A stretch of 64,000 nucleotides of DNA, taken from Ambrosia x helenae (taxonomy: Eukaryota > Streptophyta > Magnoliopsida > Asterales > Asteraceae). Positions 63,566 to 64,000 of the stretch are shown piece by piece. Under the pieces are notes generated by a model that was given only the letters and a program-made list of their open reading frames with translations, did not search any database and was not told the DNA's origin. Numbering within the stretch: the stretch's first letter is position 1; every line of letters begins with the position of its first letter. The stretch covers positions 34,720,626-34,784,625 of the forward strand of contig CM061228.1 of the NCBI GenBank assembly GCA_030844895.1. The letters are read 5' to 3'. The position numbers and the translations under genes were made by a program.

Positions 63566-64000
63566 TGAAATGAATGAGAGTTTATATAAGGAATGTAATC
63601 ATTTATTCATTAATTAAAACGAATAAACGAAAACGTTGACTTATCAAAGATTCTAAATTCTAATAACATATGAAGACATGCTTTAGCCTATAAGTGAACA
63701 CTCATCCCGAGAATTCCCAGGTAGGCATCCGGGTCCCTCGTCTGATTGGGATATATGCGCAATGCCAGCCTAGACAGAAGACTCAGAATACAGGCGTTCA
63801 CCCTTCCAGATTGCACGTGTTCGTTATTAAAATCTAGAACTTCGACGAGATCTCAAGGGGGTTCAGGTTAAACCTGAGGATTTTGTCCTATAAATCTAAT
63901 GGTGGATCAGGATTGCAGCAGACAATTAAGAGTAGTCACATGTAGGTTTAGGGTTGTAGGGCATAGGATAAGGATAGGATTAGGGAAGCAATTAGGGTTA
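63566..64000 (-). other. Element F: leader (incomplete at window edge)
   Basis: Non-coding; the stretch 63610-63900 matches the leader of G (37690-37980) in inverted orientation. No PBS or LTR is reached, so at least part of the leader and the 5' LTR lie beyond 64000. Short TTAGGG-like runs near the edge are not a telomere. Confidence 0.75.

Larger units (their letters stand above)
56394..64000 (-). mobile_element. Element F: chromovirus-like Ty3/gypsy element (5' end outside window)
   Basis: Minus strand: 3' LTR 56394-58887, PPT 58888-58902, gag-pol 58901-63565, leader from 63566 to beyond 64000. The 5' LTR is not in the window. It is inserted in the gag of D. Only two nonsense codons interrupt gag-pol, so it is a late insertion. 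Integrase ends in a chromodomain-like segment, as in chromoviruses. It is related to G through LTR end, leader, hairpin and PPT. Confidence 0.9.

Overview
The window looks like a heterochromatic or intergenic block of a flowering-plant genome, most likely Asteraceae. The evidence is a gapless series of plant-specific LTR retrotransposons (Athila-type Ty3/gypsy, chromodomain-type Ty3/gypsy, Sirevirus-type and ordinary Ty1/copia), plant MITEs and AT-rich leaders. I recognise no ordinary host gene, rRNA, genuine tRNA or CRISPR array. The Asteraceae assignment rests on remembered family resemblance and is only moderately secure.

Layout, left to right. 1-4787: old, non-coding, MITE-rich sequence, including a Stowaway-like MITE nested in another MITE. 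4788-10006: element A, a 3'-truncated Athila-type gypsy element on the minus strand (LTR, PBS, decayed gag, protease, start of RT). About 10007-26286: element B, a minus-strand non-autonomous Athila relative with a 5' LTR at 24607-26286 and a 3' LTR at about 10007-11560. B carries an ORF1-like pseudogene, a hAT MITE (21522-21714, 8-bp TSD) and an insertion of element I (12238-20394, TSD TTGCA). Element I is a non-autonomous Athila-like tandem LTR array that keeps one intact 448-codon ORF. One of its LTRs contains a 5'-truncated LINE.

26287-34853: element C, a decayed plus-strand Sirevirus with gag, pol, a third ORF and a 3' LTR. 34940-42671: element H, a decayed minus-strand copia element split by G (36151-41146, TSD CGCAC). 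G is a recent, coding-deleted relative of F. 42672-47513: element E, a plus-strand Sirevirus interrupted in integrase by D. 47514-56393: element D, a minus-strand Sirevirus with intact pol and an intact 1166-codon third ORF. D is interrupted in gag by F (56394-64000+), a minus-strand chromovirus-like gypsy element with an almost complete gag-pol and a 3' LTR holding two tRNA-like pol III modules. F's 5' LTR lies beyond the window.

The nesting gives a relative order. H was hit by G and by E; E was hit by D; D was hit by F. B was hit by I, and I by the LINE. Each autonomous element encodes gag (particle), protease, integrase, RT and RNase H. G, I and B lack pol and would depend on related elements. 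The points most worth following up are the large third ORF of the Sireviruses, a conserved TGTGYAG acceptor-like site at their gag/pol border, a repeated AACTWCTGATGA hairpin-forming motif, the tRNA-like pair in F's LTR, and conserved hairpins at breakpoints and next to the PPT.
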